Made by a program: the position numbers and the translations under genes. The notes beneath the pieces are model-generated. The model made no database searches and was not told where the DNA came from. It saw only the letters and a list, made by a program, of their open reading frames with translations. From Candidatus Peregrinibacteria bacterium (GTDB lineage Bacteria; Patescibacteriota; Gracilibacteria; UBA1369), in NCBI GenBank assembly GCA_020851415.1, contig JADZCU010000004.1:62001-126000 (forward strand): a stretch of 64,000 nt of DNA, in the 5' to 3' direction. Shown piece by piece: positions 54,739 to 63,522 of the stretch. Positions within the stretch are counted from its first letter, which is position 1. Each line of letters opens with the position of its first letter.

Positions 54739-56598
54739 ATGATTGTTTACCAGTCCAATAAAGAAAATTTTTTAAAGGATGTTGTTGATCGGAATATTGA
54801 GGATATTGTTGTAAAATGGGTACAAGATAAGCTTAAAATCAATGTTGGGCGTAGTGAAAAAGATTCCTGGAAGAATTCACTTAGGGAAATGTATTTTGTG
54901 TTAGAAGATAGTGATATTCCTGGGGATTCAGGAGTCGCTATTGAATATCGTATTCCGCAGACTTCAAAAAGAATAGATTTTATTTTGACCGGCCAAGATG
55001 GAAATAATGTTGAGCAGGTTATTTTAGTTGAACTTAAACAATGGGCTGAGGCACAATTAACAGATAATGATGGTATTGTTGTTACACGTTTTCAGCATGG
55101 ATTTAAAGAAACGGCTCATCCATCCTATCAAGCATGGTCTTATGCTTCATTGATGAATAATTTTAACCAGACGGTTTACGATGAACATATACAGATAAAT
55201 CCTTGTGCTTATTTACATAATTATTTGGATGATGGAATAATTAGTAATTCTTTTTATGCAGAATATATTGCTCAAGCGCCTATTTTTTTGAAAAACGATA
55301 AGGTGAAACTTCGTGAATTTATAAAAAAATATGTAAAGTTTGGTGATAAGAAAAATACAATGTTTAGAATTGATTCCGGCAAAATAAAGCCATCAAAAAG
55401 TTTGGCTGATAGTTTGTCGTCAATGTTGAAGGGAAATAAGGAGTTTGTGATGATTGATGATCAAAAAATTGTTTACGAAACTGCTTTGTCGCTTGCAAGA
55501 AAATCAAGTTTTGTGGCGAATAATGTCTTGATAGTTGAAGGCGGGCCAGGTACTGGAAAATCAGTTGTTGCAATTAATTTGCTTGTTGCGTTAACTAAAC
55601 TTGGGCTAGTTGCAAAGTATGTTACAAAAAATTCAGCACCACGCGATGTTTATGAAAGTATGCTTACTGGTCACTTTAAAAAAAGTGAGATATCTAATAT
55701 GTTTACTGGTTCAGGTTCTTTTACTGAAACTGAGGAAAATACGTTTGATGTTTTAATTATTGACGAAGCTCATCGTTTGAATGAAAAATCTGGAATGTAC
55801 AAGAATCTTGGCGAGAATCAAATTAAGGAAATAATTAAGTCATCAAAATTTAGTATTTTCTTCATTGATGAGGATCAAAAAGTAACCTGGAGTGATATTG
55901 GTGAGAAGGAAGAAATTATTAGGTGGGCAAATGGGCAAACTGCATTTGTTCATAAACTCGAACTAACTTCACAGTTTCGTTGTAATGGATCGGATGGTTA
56001 TTTGGCTTGGCTTGATAATGTTTTAGGAATAAGAGAGACAGCGAACGTAATTTTTGATAGGAATGATTTTGATTTTAAAGTTGTTGGGTCGCCAAATGAA
56101 TTGAGAGATATTATTTTAGAAAAAAATAAAATTAAGAATAAAGCTAGGCTTGTGGCTGGATATTGTTGGGATTGGGTTAGTAAACGTAATTCGGCTAAAA
56201 ATGACATTGTTATTCCTGAATATAATTTTGAAGCAAAATGGAATCTAGCAAGCCATGGCAATTTGTGGATTCTTAAGCCAGAATCTGTTAGTGAAATTGG
56301 TTGTATTCATACATGCCAAGGTCTCGAGGTTGACTATGTGGGTGTTATCGTGGGAAATGATTTTATTGTACGTGATGGTAAAGTTATTACCGATCCATCT
56401 AAACGTTCAAGAATGGATGCTTCCCTAAAGGGGTTCAAAAAATATTTCCAAGTAGATCCTGTGAAAGCTCAAAAGAAAGCCGATAGCATAATTAAAAATA
56501 CTTATAGAACTCTGATGACTCGTGGAATGAAAGGATGTTACGTCTATTTTTTGGATAAGGAGACTGAAGAGTACTTTAGAAGTCGGATGACTAGATAG
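54739..56598 (+). CDS. DUF2075-type helicase with N-terminal nuclease domain
   Basis: The 619-residue protein has an N-terminal PD-(D/E)XK-like part with Asp80 (SKRIDF) and Glu98-Leu-Lys100 (VELKQW). A superfamily-1 helicase/ATPase domain follows, with Walker A GGPGTGKS near 270, Walker B LIIDEAHR near 340, SQFRCNGSDGY and HTCQGLEVDYVGVIVG. It ends YRTLMTRGMKGCYVYF, typical of DUF2075. Such proteins are linked to phage defence in the literature, but the role here is inferred. The gene is AT-rich, and its end overlaps the convergent hicA by 8 bases. Confidence 0.85.
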   Translation: MIVYQSNKENFLKDVVDRNIEDIVVKWVQDKLKINVGRSEKDSWKNSLREMYFVLEDSDIPGDSGVAIEYRIPQTSKRIDFILTGQDGNNVEQVILVELKQWAEAQLTDNDGIVVTRFQHGFKETAHPSYQAWSYASLMNNFNQTVYDEHIQINPCAYLHNYLDDGIISNSFYAEYIAQAPIFLKNDKVKLREFIKKYVKFGDKKNTMFRIDSGKIKPSKSLADSLSSMLKGNKEFVMIDDQKIVYETALSLARKSSFVANNVLIVEGGPGTGKSVVAINLLVALTKLGLVAKYVTKNSAPRDVYESMLTGHFKKSEISNMFTGSGSFTETEENTFDVLIIDEAHRLNEKSGMYKNLGENQIKEIIKSSKFSIFFIDEDQKVTWSDIGEKEEIIRWANGQTAFVHKLELTSQFRCNGSDGYLAWLDNVLGIRETANVIFDRNDFDFKVVGSPNELRDIILEKNKIKNKARLVAGYCWDWVSKRNSAKNDIVIPEYNFEAKWNLASHGNLWILKPESVSEIGCIHTCQGLEVDYVGVIVGNDFIVRDGKVITDPSKRSRMDASLKGFKKYFQVDPVKAQKKADSIIKNTYRTLMTRGMKGCYVYFLDKETEEYFRSRMTR

Positions 56599-56839
56599 TA
56601 GTTTTTACCTTTTTCCCCTTCTTCCAATTTTCTTTCGGAATGAGTGTTTGGGTTGTGTATTGGAGCATTTCTCTTTGGGCGAATGCGTCACGCCCCATGT
56701 CCACTTCTGTATAGGCTTTTGTGATTTCGTTGAAGAGGCAGCAATGGTCGCCTTTGCCTTTTATTTCTGTAAAACCATTCTTTTTTAAAAAACGAACAAC
56801 TTCTCGTGGACTCCAATTCTTCAATACACTTTTTCCCAT
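56591..56839 (-). CDS. hicA: HicA-type toxin
   Basis: HicA is an mRNA interferase with a double-stranded-RNA-binding-like fold. The 82-residue protein has SPREVVRFLKKNGFTEIKGK and the catalytic His32 in KGDH (usually GSHH or GSHY). It follows the antitoxin gene by 5 bases, so the order is hicB-hicA. Its stop lies within the end of the helicase gene on the other strand. Confidence 0.8.
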   Translation of the reverse strand: MGKSVLKNWSPREVVRFLKKNGFTEIKGKGDHCCLFNEITKAYTEVDMGRDAFAQREMLQYTTQTLIPKENWKKGKKVKTTI

Positions 56840-56844
56840 GATAG

Positions 56845-57204
56845 TTAGGCTAGGGTATGGAGATTTTTGTTGTTTTCTTTTAACTTCTTAAAGCTTTCAA
56901 TCCATTTTTGAAAATCTTCATTACTTTTTTTTGCCCTGTAATCGTTGAACTCTTTGAGAATTTCTTTTGGGAGTTCTTGGTTGAGTAAGTGTTCACCTAA
57001 TTTTTTTGTACATACATTACGAATGTAAGATTGGGCTTTCCCTATGATCTTATATTTGAGTAATTCTTGGTCTTTACCCTCAACGATTAAACATAATTCC
57101 TGACATGCTGCGACAAAAGTTCCTTCTGGTGTAGGGTACATTATGAAATTGAGTATGCCCTTGTTGTAGCTATTTTTCGTTGCCATAAATGTATTGGTGA
57201 TCAT
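56845..57204 (-). CDS. hicB: HicB-type antitoxin
   Basis: HicB neutralises HicA and represses the operon. The product has the partial RNase-H-like HicB fold (LNFIMYPTPEGTFVAACQEL, LIVEGKDQELLKYKIIGKAQ) in the first ~65 residues and a charged helical C-terminus that could bind DNA or HicA. Two ATGs are possible, at 57204 (119 residues) and 57186 (113 residues). The -10 box at 57216-57221 leaves almost no leader for the first, so 57186 is the safer start. Confidence 0.75.
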   Translation of the reverse strand: MITNTFMATKNSYNKGILNFIMYPTPEGTFVAACQELCLIVEGKDQELLKYKIIGKAQSYIRNVCTKKLGEHLLNQELPKEILKEFNDYRAKKSNEDFQKWIESFKKLKENNKNLHTLA

Positions 57205-57215
57205 GTTGGGTGTAC

Positions 57216-57254
57216 ATTATATCATAGATGGACAACGGCTAGAAGGTATCTAGC
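57216..57254 (-). promoter_or_regulatory. hicBA promoter with embedded palindrome
   Basis: On the minus strand, TATAAT (57216-57221) is preceded after 16 bases by TCTAGC (57238-57243). That hexamer is part of a perfect palindrome GCTAGA-AGGTA-TCTAGC (57238-57254). The overlap with the -35 fits an autoregulatory HicB operator. Confidence 0.55.
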
Positions 57255-57310
57255 GTAGAGTATGGCTGCATTTAACCATGAGGAGTTAAAATTTTTCTTA
57301 ACATGTTATG

Positions 57311-57348
57311 ACAAAAAGAGCCGCCAAATATTTGGCGGCTCTTTTTGT
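57311..57348. terminator. Bidirectional terminator between the dnaK operon and hicBA
   Basis: A perfect 18-base-pair hairpin: 57311-57328 pairs with 57331-57348 around TA, with a GAGCCGCCAAA core and A/T-rich outer ends. It ends the leftward dnaK operon 13 bases after its last stop. Confidence 0.9.
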
Positions 57349-57361
57349 GTTAATTGAAAAT

Positions 57362-57655
57362 CTATTTTTCCTCCTTCGGCCCTGCGGAATCCTCCGTTGG
57401 TGGTATGAGGCCTGTTAACTTCTGAAACAGATCATTTGCTGGCTGTAAGCGTTGTTTGATGATGTCGGCCATTTTGAGGGCGGTGGAGTGGGGGATGAAG
57501 ATGCGGCTGGTGACTAGGGCTTCGCCTGGCGTGATGGATGGGACGATGAAGGTGAGGCTAACGTCTTTGTCTGATGTGCTGATGATGACTTCGCTGCCGT
57601 GAGTGCCCTGCATGAGTTCATCGGTGCATTTGAGATTGAGTTTTTTTGGTTCCAT
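57362..57655 (-). CDS. DUF3467-like protein in the dnaK operon
   Basis: The 97-residue soluble protein has a beta-rich core (GSEVIISTSDKDVSLTFIVP) followed by EALVTSRIFIPHSTALKMAD and a helix, similar to the small DUF3467 family. The ATG starts 2 bases after the stop of the 41-residue gene, so the two are cotranscribed with dnaK. A link to chaperone function is inferred only from this position. The C-terminus is Glu/Pro-rich. Confidence 0.7.
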   Translation of the reverse strand: MEPKKLNLKCTDELMQGTHGSEVIISTSDKDVSLTFIVPSITPGEALVTSRIFIPHSTALKMADIIKQRLQPANDLFQKLTGLIPPTEDSAGPKEEK

Positions 57656-57657
57656 TA

Positions 57658-57783
57658 TTAGAAGTTAACTTGTAGAGATGATTTGAAGTATTCCATCTTT
57701 GTTAAGAGCTCTTTTTCCCAGATAATGATTTTGTTCAGAACTTCTAATGGTGGGATTTCTGATATTATGATTTCTTTATTCAT
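57658..57783 (-). CDS. 41-residue protein between dnaK and the DUF3467-like gene
   Basis: The gene was found by translating the gap: ATG at 57781-57783, TAA at 57658-57660. It starts MNKEIIISEIPPLEVL and continues with a predicted helix rich in Ile, Leu, Lys and Glu (IIIWEKELLTKMEYFK). It lies 2 bases after the dnaK stop and 2 bases before the next ATG, a spacing that is hard to explain unless it is translated. No family is recognised. Confidence 0.65.
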   Translation of the reverse strand: MNKEIIISEIPPLEVLNKIIIWEKELLTKMEYFKSSLQVNF

Positions 57784-57785
57784 AG

Positions 57786-59753
57786 TTATTTTTTATCAAC
57801 CACTTCTCCCTCAATCGGGCCTTCCGTTCCTTCATTTGGAATATCCTTTTTCCCGGCTTCGTAAACCTTGGTGTCGTCAGGTTCGGCGCTAGCGCTGGCG
57901 TCGGCTCCTGCTGCCGCTGGGTCGCCGGTTGGTGTGCCCTGGGGGGCGTTTTTGTACATTTCGGCGCCTACTTTTTGGATGGCGTCGGAGAGTTCGTCGT
58001 AGCCTTTTTGGATTTCTTCGTTTTTGGCTTCTTTGTTCTCCATGATTTTTTTGAGGGCGTCGATTTTTTCTGTTACTGGGGTTTTGAGTTCGGCTGAGAC
58101 TTTGTCGCCGGCGTCTTTGAGGGTGCGTTCACTTTGAAGCACTAAGCTTTCGGCTTTGTTGCGGATTTCAATAGTCTCCTTCTTTTTCTTGTCTTCTTCG
58201 GCGAACTGTTCGGCTTCTTTGCGCATTTTTTCGATTTCGGCTTCGCTCATGTTGCTGGAGCCGGTGATGGTGATGTGTTGGGTTTTGCCGGAAGCTTTGT
58301 CTGTGGCTTTGACGTTCATGATACCGTTGGCATCAATGTCGAAGGTTACTTCTACTTGTGGTACGCCTCGTGGTGCCGGTGGCAGGCCGTCCAAAATGAA
58401 GCGGCCGAGTGATTTGTTGTCTGCGGCCATTGGACGTTCACCTTGGGTGATGTGGATCTCTACAGATGTTTGGTTGTCAGCGGCTGTTGAGAATGTTTGT
58501 GATTTGCTGGTTGGGATTGTTGCGTTGCGTTCGATGAGTCTTGTGGCAACACCGCCCATGGTTTCGATACTGAGTGAGAGTGGAGTTACATCCAATAAGA
58601 TGATGTCTTTGACATTTCCCTGGAGTACGCCGCCCTGGATGGCTGCACCGAGAGCTACGACTTCGTCTGGATTGCTGCCGCGGTTTGGTTCTTTGCCAAA
58701 TACTTCCTTCACTTTGGCTTGGACAGCGGGCATGCGTGTAACACCTCCCACCAATATGACTTCATCGATATCCGAAATGTAGACCTTTGCATCTTCGATG
58801 GCTTTTTTACATGGGGCTACGGTTTTCTCAATCAAATCGGAGACCAAATCTTCGAATTTTGCTCGAGTTAATTTCAGTGTTAAATGTTTTGGGGCTCCGC
58901 CTTTATCCATGGCGATGAATGGTTCGTTAATGTCGGTTTCGTGAACGGAAGAGAGCGCAATCTTGGCTTTTTCTGCCGCATCACGAAGGCGCTGGAGTGC
59001 TACTTTGTCGTTGGAGAGATCCAGTCCTGACTCTTTTTTGAATTCACCTAGAATCCAGCTGACCACGCGTTGGTCAAAATCGTCACCACCAAGTTGGGTG
59101 TCACCGTTGGTGGACATTACTTCGAATACGCCATCACCAAGCTCTAAAATGGAGACGTCGAAAGTTCCTCCACCAAGATCGTATACGGCGATTTTCTTGT
59201 TTTCGGCTTTGTTTTTATCAAGGCCGTAGGCAAGAGCGGCTGCGGTTGGCTCGTTAATAATACGTTTTACATCCAGGCCGGCGATTTTACCTGCGTCTTT
59301 GGTTGCCTGACGTTGGGCGTCGTTGAAGTAGGCAGGTACTGTAATAACAGCTTCAGTAACCGGCTGACCCAAGTATGCTTCTGCATCGGCTTTGAGTTTT
59401 GCCAAAACCATAGAACTGATTTCTGCAGGGCGGTGTTGTTTACCGTCGAGGACGATTTCACATTCGCCGTCGCGGCCTTCTACTACTTTGAAAGGCATGC
59501 GTTCTGCGTCTGCTTTTACTTCTTTGAACATGCGTCCGATGAAGCGTTTTGCAGAGTAGATAGTGTTGGCATGGTTTGTTACTGCTTGGGCTTTGGCTTG
59601 TTGGCCAACGAGACGTTCACCATTTTTGATGGCTACCACAGATGGAGTGGTACGAAAACCTTCGGCGTTGGCAATGACTACTGTGTCGGCACCTTCCATA
59701 ACGGCCACGCAGGAGTTAGTAGTACCAAGGTCGATTCCAATGATTTTTCCCAT
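57786..59753 (-). CDS. dnaK: Chaperone DnaK (Hsp70)
   Basis: DnaK binds unfolded segments under ATP control with DnaJ and GrpE. The 655-residue protein is full length, with [16 protein letters not shown] at the N-terminus, [14 protein letters not shown] near 200, [13 protein letters not shown] near 335 and the substrate-binding domain ([16 protein letters not shown]). A Gly/Ala-rich tail ends EGEVVDKK. It is driven by a CIRCE-containing promoter. grpE lies 4 kb upstream rather than next to it, and dnaJ is not in the window. Confidence 0.98.
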   Translation of the reverse strand: MGKIIGIDLGTTNSCVAVMEGADTVVIANAEGFRTTPSVVAIKNGERLVGQQAKAQAVTNHANTIYSAKRFIGRMFKEVKADAERMPFKVVEGRDGECEIVLDGKQHRPAEISSMVLAKLKADAEAYLGQPVTEAVITVPAYFNDAQRQATKDAGKIAGLDVKRIINEPTAAALAYGLDKNKAENKKIAVYDLGGGTFDVSILELGDGVFEVMSTNGDTQLGGDDFDQRVVSWILGEFKKESGLDLSNDKVALQRLRDAAEKAKIALSSVHETDINEPFIAMDKGGAPKHLTLKLTRAKFEDLVSDLIEKTVAPCKKAIEDAKVYISDIDEVILVGGVTRMPAVQAKVKEVFGKEPNRGSNPDEVVALGAAIQGGVLQGNVKDIILLDVTPLSLSIETMGGVATRLIERNATIPTSKSQTFSTAADNQTSVEIHITQGERPMAADNKSLGRFILDGLPPAPRGVPQVEVTFDIDANGIMNVKATDKASGKTQHITITGSSNMSEAEIEKMRKEAEQFAEEDKKKKETIEIRNKAESLVLQSERTLKDAGDKVSAELKTPVTEKIDALKKIMENKEAKNEEIQKGYDELSDAIQKVGAEMYKNAPQGTPTGDPAAAGADASASAEPDDTKVYEAGKKDIPNEGTEGPIEGEVVDKK

Positions 59754-59835
59754 AAGAGTTTTTGTTAAAGTTTATTGATAGGATTTCGCTGCGTTTTTGC
59801 CTAGAAAAGCGGCTAATTGAACGTAGCCAAACAAC

Positions 59836-59876
59836 TTAGCACTCGAAATTATAGAGTGCTAAAAGCGGGAAGTCAA
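59836..59876 (-). promoter_or_regulatory. dnaK promoter overlapping a perfect CIRCE element
   Basis: CIRCE is exact: TTAGCACTC (59836-59844), nine bases, GAGTGCTAA (59854-59862). On the minus strand the promoter TTGACT (59871-59876) -17- TATAAT (59848-59853) overlaps it, with the -10 box inside the CIRCE loop. This implies HrcA repression and heat-shock induction; hrcA is not in the window. Confidence 0.93.
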
Positions 59877-60052
59877 GAATTGAAAAGGGGTTTTGAAACC
59901 GTGTGCCCGGAGGGGTTTGATATTGGCTTTTGGTACAAAAAAAGGCCAACGCGGCGCGCCTGTGGAGAATCAGATTTACCCTTAACCTATTCTTTTTGAG
60001 ACGCGCCTGTTAGCGGAGACCTATTGTATTCTTGAAAAAATAATCGTCAAGG

Positions 60053-61075
60053 CTAGTTTTTACATTGATTGACCAGATGGTTGCCGAGATTTTCCAGTCC
60101 CAATTCCGTGAGAAGGAATCTGAGATGGTCAGCCATGTAAATACGTGCCGCTAGGTTGTTATCATTTTTGAGGAGTTTTTGTGCTTCTTCGAGGATTGAG
60201 GTGCAGTCCTGGTAATCGAGTCCTCTGATGAATGCCTGGAGCGCCCGGTCAACGTCGCCTTCATAGAGGAGTGAAGCGGCTTCCATGAAATCTGTGTCAT
60301 CAGTTGAACGAAGTATTTCCATTATTTTACTGATCTGATCGAAATTGTAAGTGCGAATGGCGTAATCGAGAAGTTGTACGTGTGGGGAACGACGATCGTT
60401 TGGGTCTACCATTGTGAGTATGCTTTTGCAGAATTTATCGTTGTCGGCGGTGAAATAGTAAAAGGCCAAGTTCATTGCCGGCATGGTAAATTTTTTCTCA
60501 AGTGCTTCTTTGGCGAGTTTGTAGGCAGAGGTAAAGTCTTCGGTTTGAATGTAGTAGTTCATGAGCATGCTATAGCCTTCCGTGTGGCCTGCGTTAATTG
60601 CGTTTCGGTAGGTGGTTTTTGTGTCCGCTTCGTTTCCGCTGCTTTCGTGGATGAGACCGAGGGCTATGAGTAATTTGGTTCTGCCCTGATAGATTTCGAT
60701 GAGAAGTGTGGTGAATGCTGAATCACTTGCGGTTGGCTGGTCGATAAGGTCGAGGTATTTTTCTAAAGAAGCTTGAATGTCGAATTCGATTTTGGCTATG
60801 CGCATTCGTTCTTCCCGGGTGAGCTGTTCCGGGAGTTGTGATTTTTGTACTTCGGGAAGTCTGTGACTGAAGCGGGCGACTAAGTTTTCCGGCGCTTGTG
60901 CGGATAAAAATCTTCTGAGATTTTTTGGTGAATGGATGGCATTCATTTTTTCGTTTTGTACTTCAAGAGGCAGCATGGAAAGTGCTCTGTGGTAGTCGTT
61001 GAGTTTGTCTGCTTCGGTTTTGACGTGCACTGGCTTTGGTTCCGGAGCGTCTGTAAAAAGCTGTGTTTCTACCAT
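60053..61075 (-). CDS. Unknown helical protein, TPR/Sel1-like
   Basis: The ATG at 61075 is preferred to a TTG at 61162. The 340-residue protein is almost all helical. It has a charged N-terminus and a series of helix pairs between about residues 120 and 320, such as LIALGLIHESSGNEADTKTT, MLMNYYIQTEDFTSAYKLAK and NLAFYYFTADNDKFCKSI. These fit loose TPR or Sel1-type repeats, so protein binding is likely. No signal peptide or catalytic motif is seen. Confidence 0.7.
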   Translation of the reverse strand: MVETQLFTDAPEPKPVHVKTEADKLNDYHRALSMLPLEVQNEKMNAIHSPKNLRRFLSAQAPENLVARFSHRLPEVQKSQLPEQLTREERMRIAKIEFDIQASLEKYLDLIDQPTASDSAFTTLLIEIYQGRTKLLIALGLIHESSGNEADTKTTYRNAINAGHTEGYSMLMNYYIQTEDFTSAYKLAKEALEKKFTMPAMNLAFYYFTADNDKFCKSILTMVDPNDRRSPHVQLLDYAIRTYNFDQISKIMEILRSTDDTDFMEAASLLYEGDVDRALQAFIRGLDYQDCTSILEEAQKLLKNDNNLAARIYMADHLRFLLTELGLENLGNHLVNQCKN

Positions 61076-61218
61076 TGTCGTAGTGCTTATGGTTTTGTTG
61101 ATATTCTGCAATTTTGACCGTTTGCGGATGGCTAATTTACTATGATTTTCGGTTTGTGGCAATGTGTATTTGGGGGTGCCGGTGTGCTATGCTCAGGCAG
61201 AATTTTTTTAGCTTTTTT

Positions 61219-62544
61219 ATGCGAAACAAAATCTCTAATTCTGATGTTGGACTCCTTCGTTATGGTATTCGTGAAATTGTTGATGTGGCTCAGAAAATCG
61301 GTGAAGTGGATAAGGATTTTACATTTATTGGTGAAAATATCGGTGATCCGATTGCCAAAGGGTGGATGGTTCCGAAGTTTGTAAAAGAGATTATTGTGGA
61401 AGAGGTTCAAAAGCCCGGTGATGCGGTTTTTGGGTATTCTCATTCACGCGGGAATCCTGCTACTCGCAAATGGGTGACTGAGTATGCGAAGAGGTTTTCT
61501 CCTTCTTCGAAACTGGATTATGAGTATGTTTTGTTTGCCAGTGGGTTGGGGGCTGGGATTTCGGCTTTGTATCATATGTTACCTGCGGGGGCGCGTGTGC
61601 TGCAGCCAACTCCTTCGTATCCTACGCATGCTTCGATGGAGTCTTTTAATGCCAAAGCTGATCCGATTATTTATAAGTTGGATCCGGATAATGGTTGGCA
61701 GCCGGATTTGGGTGATATGGAAGCGCAGATAGTGGCTCACCCAGACATTGTGGCGATTTTGGTGATCAATCCGAACAACCCAACCGGAGCTGTGTATAGT
61801 AAAGAGACTTTGGAATCTATTGTGAAATTGGCAGAAAAATACTCTTTGATGATTATTTCGGACGAGGTGTATTTCCGTATGGTGTATAACGGTTTGGAAT
61901 ATGCGCAGATAACTGAAATTGCGCAGGGTCGCGTGCCGCTGGTTGTGATGCGTGGTCTTTCCAAGGATGTTCCTTGGCCGGGCGGACGTTGCGGTTGGTT
62001 GGAGTTCCATAATGTGGATTTGGATGCTGATTATAAAGAGTATGCGGAGGCTGTGAAGAAGCGCGTTTTGATGGAGGTTTGTTCTGTGACTTTGCCACAG
62101 GTGGTTCTTCCAAAAATTTATGATCATCCTGAGTTTGAAGCTTGGAACAGGGCTTACAATGCTGAGCTGGAAAAGAACGGAAATTATATCGCCGAGGTTC
62201 TTGGGAATACTCCGGGTATGAAGGTGAACCGTACAAATGGAGCTTTTTATATGATGCCGTTATTTAACGAAGGTGTGTTGAATGACAAGCAAACGTTGCC
62301 GGTGAAAAACGATGCGGCGCGTGCTTATATTGAAGGTGAAGTTTCAAAACCAGGGTTCCCGTTGGATAAACGGTTTGCTTATTATTTGTTGGCAAACACC
62401 GGCATTTGCGTGGTTCCTGCCAGTGGATTCTTTAGCCCTTATTATGGATTCCGTTTAACGACTTTAGATCGTGATGAGGTTCGTCGAAAAGACACGTATG
62501 CGAGACTTTCTGCTGCGATCACCGAATATACCAAGTCGGCGTAG
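61219..62544 (+). CDS. PLP-dependent aminotransferase, class I/II
   Basis: The ATG at 61219 gives a 441-residue protein; the longer frame to 61114 overlaps the divergent gene. The fold-type I features are clear: GYSHSRGNPATRKWVTEY, PTPSYPTHASMESF, INPNNPTGAVYSKETL, ISDEVYFRMVY, and the PLP Lys in RGLSKDVPWPGGRCGW. A C-terminal small domain with GFRLTTLD follows. The WPGGRCGW signature is shared with AlaA-like and aspartate aminotransferases. The specificity is not clear from sequence. Confidence 0.88.
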   Translation: MRNKISNSDVGLLRYGIREIVDVAQKIGEVDKDFTFIGENIGDPIAKGWMVPKFVKEIIVEEVQKPGDAVFGYSHSRGNPATRKWVTEYAKRFSPSSKLDYEYVLFASGLGAGISALYHMLPAGARVLQPTPSYPTHASMESFNAKADPIIYKLDPDNGWQPDLGDMEAQIVAHPDIVAILVINPNNPTGAVYSKETLESIVKLAEKYSLMIISDEVYFRMVYNGLEYAQITEIAQGRVPLVVMRGLSKDVPWPGGRCGWLEFHNVDLDADYKEYAEAVKKRVLMEVCSVTLPQVVLPKIYDHPEFEAWNRAYNAELEKNGNYIAEVLGNTPGMKVNRTNGAFYMMPLFNEGVLNDKQTLPVKNDAARAYIEGEVSKPGFPLDKRFAYYLLANTGICVVPASGFFSPYYGFRLTTLDRDEVRRKDTYARLSAAITEYTKSA

Positions 62545-62638
62545 GTTTTTTAGGCGATGCGGGCGGAGTTTGTTTTGTGTTTGGTGTATACTGTTGATTG
62601 GTGAATAATAGTAAGGTTTTATTTGATGATTTTTTGTT

Positions 62639-63079
62639 ATGGATTTTTTTTATTGGCTGACAAATCAGTTTAGCGAGGCAGGGACTTTGGAATATGTGAA
62701 TTGGTATGGTGCTTTAAAGAAGCCGTTTTTTGCACCTCCAACTTGGCTTTTTGGGGTGGCGTGGGGGATTATTTATCCGATGATTATTATCGCCTTTGTT
62801 TGGGCGTGCGTGCTTTTGAAGAAGAAAAAAGTGGATGCTGTTTTTGTGTGGGTGTTTGTGGCGAACATTGTTTCGAACCTTTTATTTACTGCTGTTTCGT
62901 TGGCATTTAAAAATAACTGGTTGAGTTTACTTAATATTTTGGTGGTTCTGGGTACTTTGATTTGGATTGAACTTTACGCATGGAAAAAGGCAAAACCTGT
63001 GTTTTGGTTACTGGTTCCGTATACTCTTTGGGGAAGTTTTGCTACGGTTTTGCAGCTGGCCATTACGTTGATGAATTAA
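62639..63079 (+). CDS. TspO/MBR family membrane protein
   Basis: The 146-residue protein has about five transmembrane segments and the family features: WYGALKKPFFAPPTWLFGVA in the first third, NNWLSLLN in the middle and LVPYTLWGSFATVLQLAITL near the end. TspO proteins bind porphyrins and are linked to stress or tetrapyrrole handling. The Trp-rich substrate pocket is partly kept. It ends 21 bases before the DUF1801 gene. Confidence 0.85.
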   Translation: MDFFYWLTNQFSEAGTLEYVNWYGALKKPFFAPPTWLFGVAWGIIYPMIIIAFVWACVLLKKKKVDAVFVWVFVANIVSNLLFTAVSLAFKNNWLSLLNILVVLGTLIWIELYAWKKAKPVFWLLVPYTLWGSFATVLQLAITLMN

Positions 63080-63100
63080 ATTTTTTTAATTTTTGAACTT

Positions 63101-63475
63101 ATGCCTGAACCCAAAAAATCTTATGGAACGATTGATGAATATATCAAAACTTTTCCAAAGGATGTTCAGACTATTTTGGTAAAAATACGGAAGGTGATTG
63201 GAAAAGCGGCGCCCGATGCTGTTGAGGGGATAAGTTATGGATTGCCAGCATTTACATTGAACGGGAAACCTTTGGTTTATTTTGGTGCGTGGAAAAAGCA
63301 CATAGGTTTTTATGCTACACCAGCGGGCAATGTGGCTTTTAAGAAAGAGCTGTCTGTGTACCAAGGGGCAAAAGGGTCTGTGCAGTTTCCTTTGGATGAG
63401 CCAATGCCTTATGATTTGATTGAAAAGATTGCGAAGTTCCGGGTGAGGGAAGTGGGGGCGAAGAAGAAAAAATAG
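63101..63475 (+). CDS. DUF1801 (YdhG-like) protein
   Basis: The 124-residue protein shows the DUF1801 pattern: YGTIDEYIKTFPKDVQTILV, RKVIGKAAPDAVEGISYGLP, then FYATPAGNVAFKKEL and GSVQFPLDEPMPYDLIEKIA. Its C-terminus is basic (Lys-rich). Members have a frataxin-like fold and are mostly of unknown function. It probably shares the transcript of the TspO gene. The hairpin at 63483-63509 lies just after the stop but is better suited to the opposite strand. Confidence 0.85.
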   Translation: MPEPKKSYGTIDEYIKTFPKDVQTILVKIRKVIGKAAPDAVEGISYGLPAFTLNGKPLVYFGAWKKHIGFYATPAGNVAFKKELSVYQGAKGSVQFPLDEPMPYDLIEKIAKFRVREVGAKKKK

Positions 63476-63482
63476 ATTTTAC

Positions 63483-63509
63483 AAAAAAGAAGCTCTGCTT
63501 AAGCAGAGC
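63483..63509 (-). terminator. Terminator of the tRNA-like RNA
   Basis: GCTCTGC (63492-63498) pairs with GCAGAGC (63503-63509) around TTAA; on the minus strand the stem is followed by TTC and a T6 run. It lies 14 bases past the encoded CCA end of the tRNA-like RNA. Confidence 0.75.
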
Positions 63510-63522
63510 CTCTTACCCATGA

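Noticed and set aside
59817-59999. 60-codon frame upstream of dnaK
   Set aside because: It runs across the CIRCE and dnaK promoter and has no coding character.
59940-60052. GC-rich hairpin after the helical protein gene as a terminator
   Set aside because: GGCGCGCC is self-complementary and a T-run lies nearby, but the stem and T-run do not line up in a normal terminator; the two similar GGCGCG words are direct repeats.
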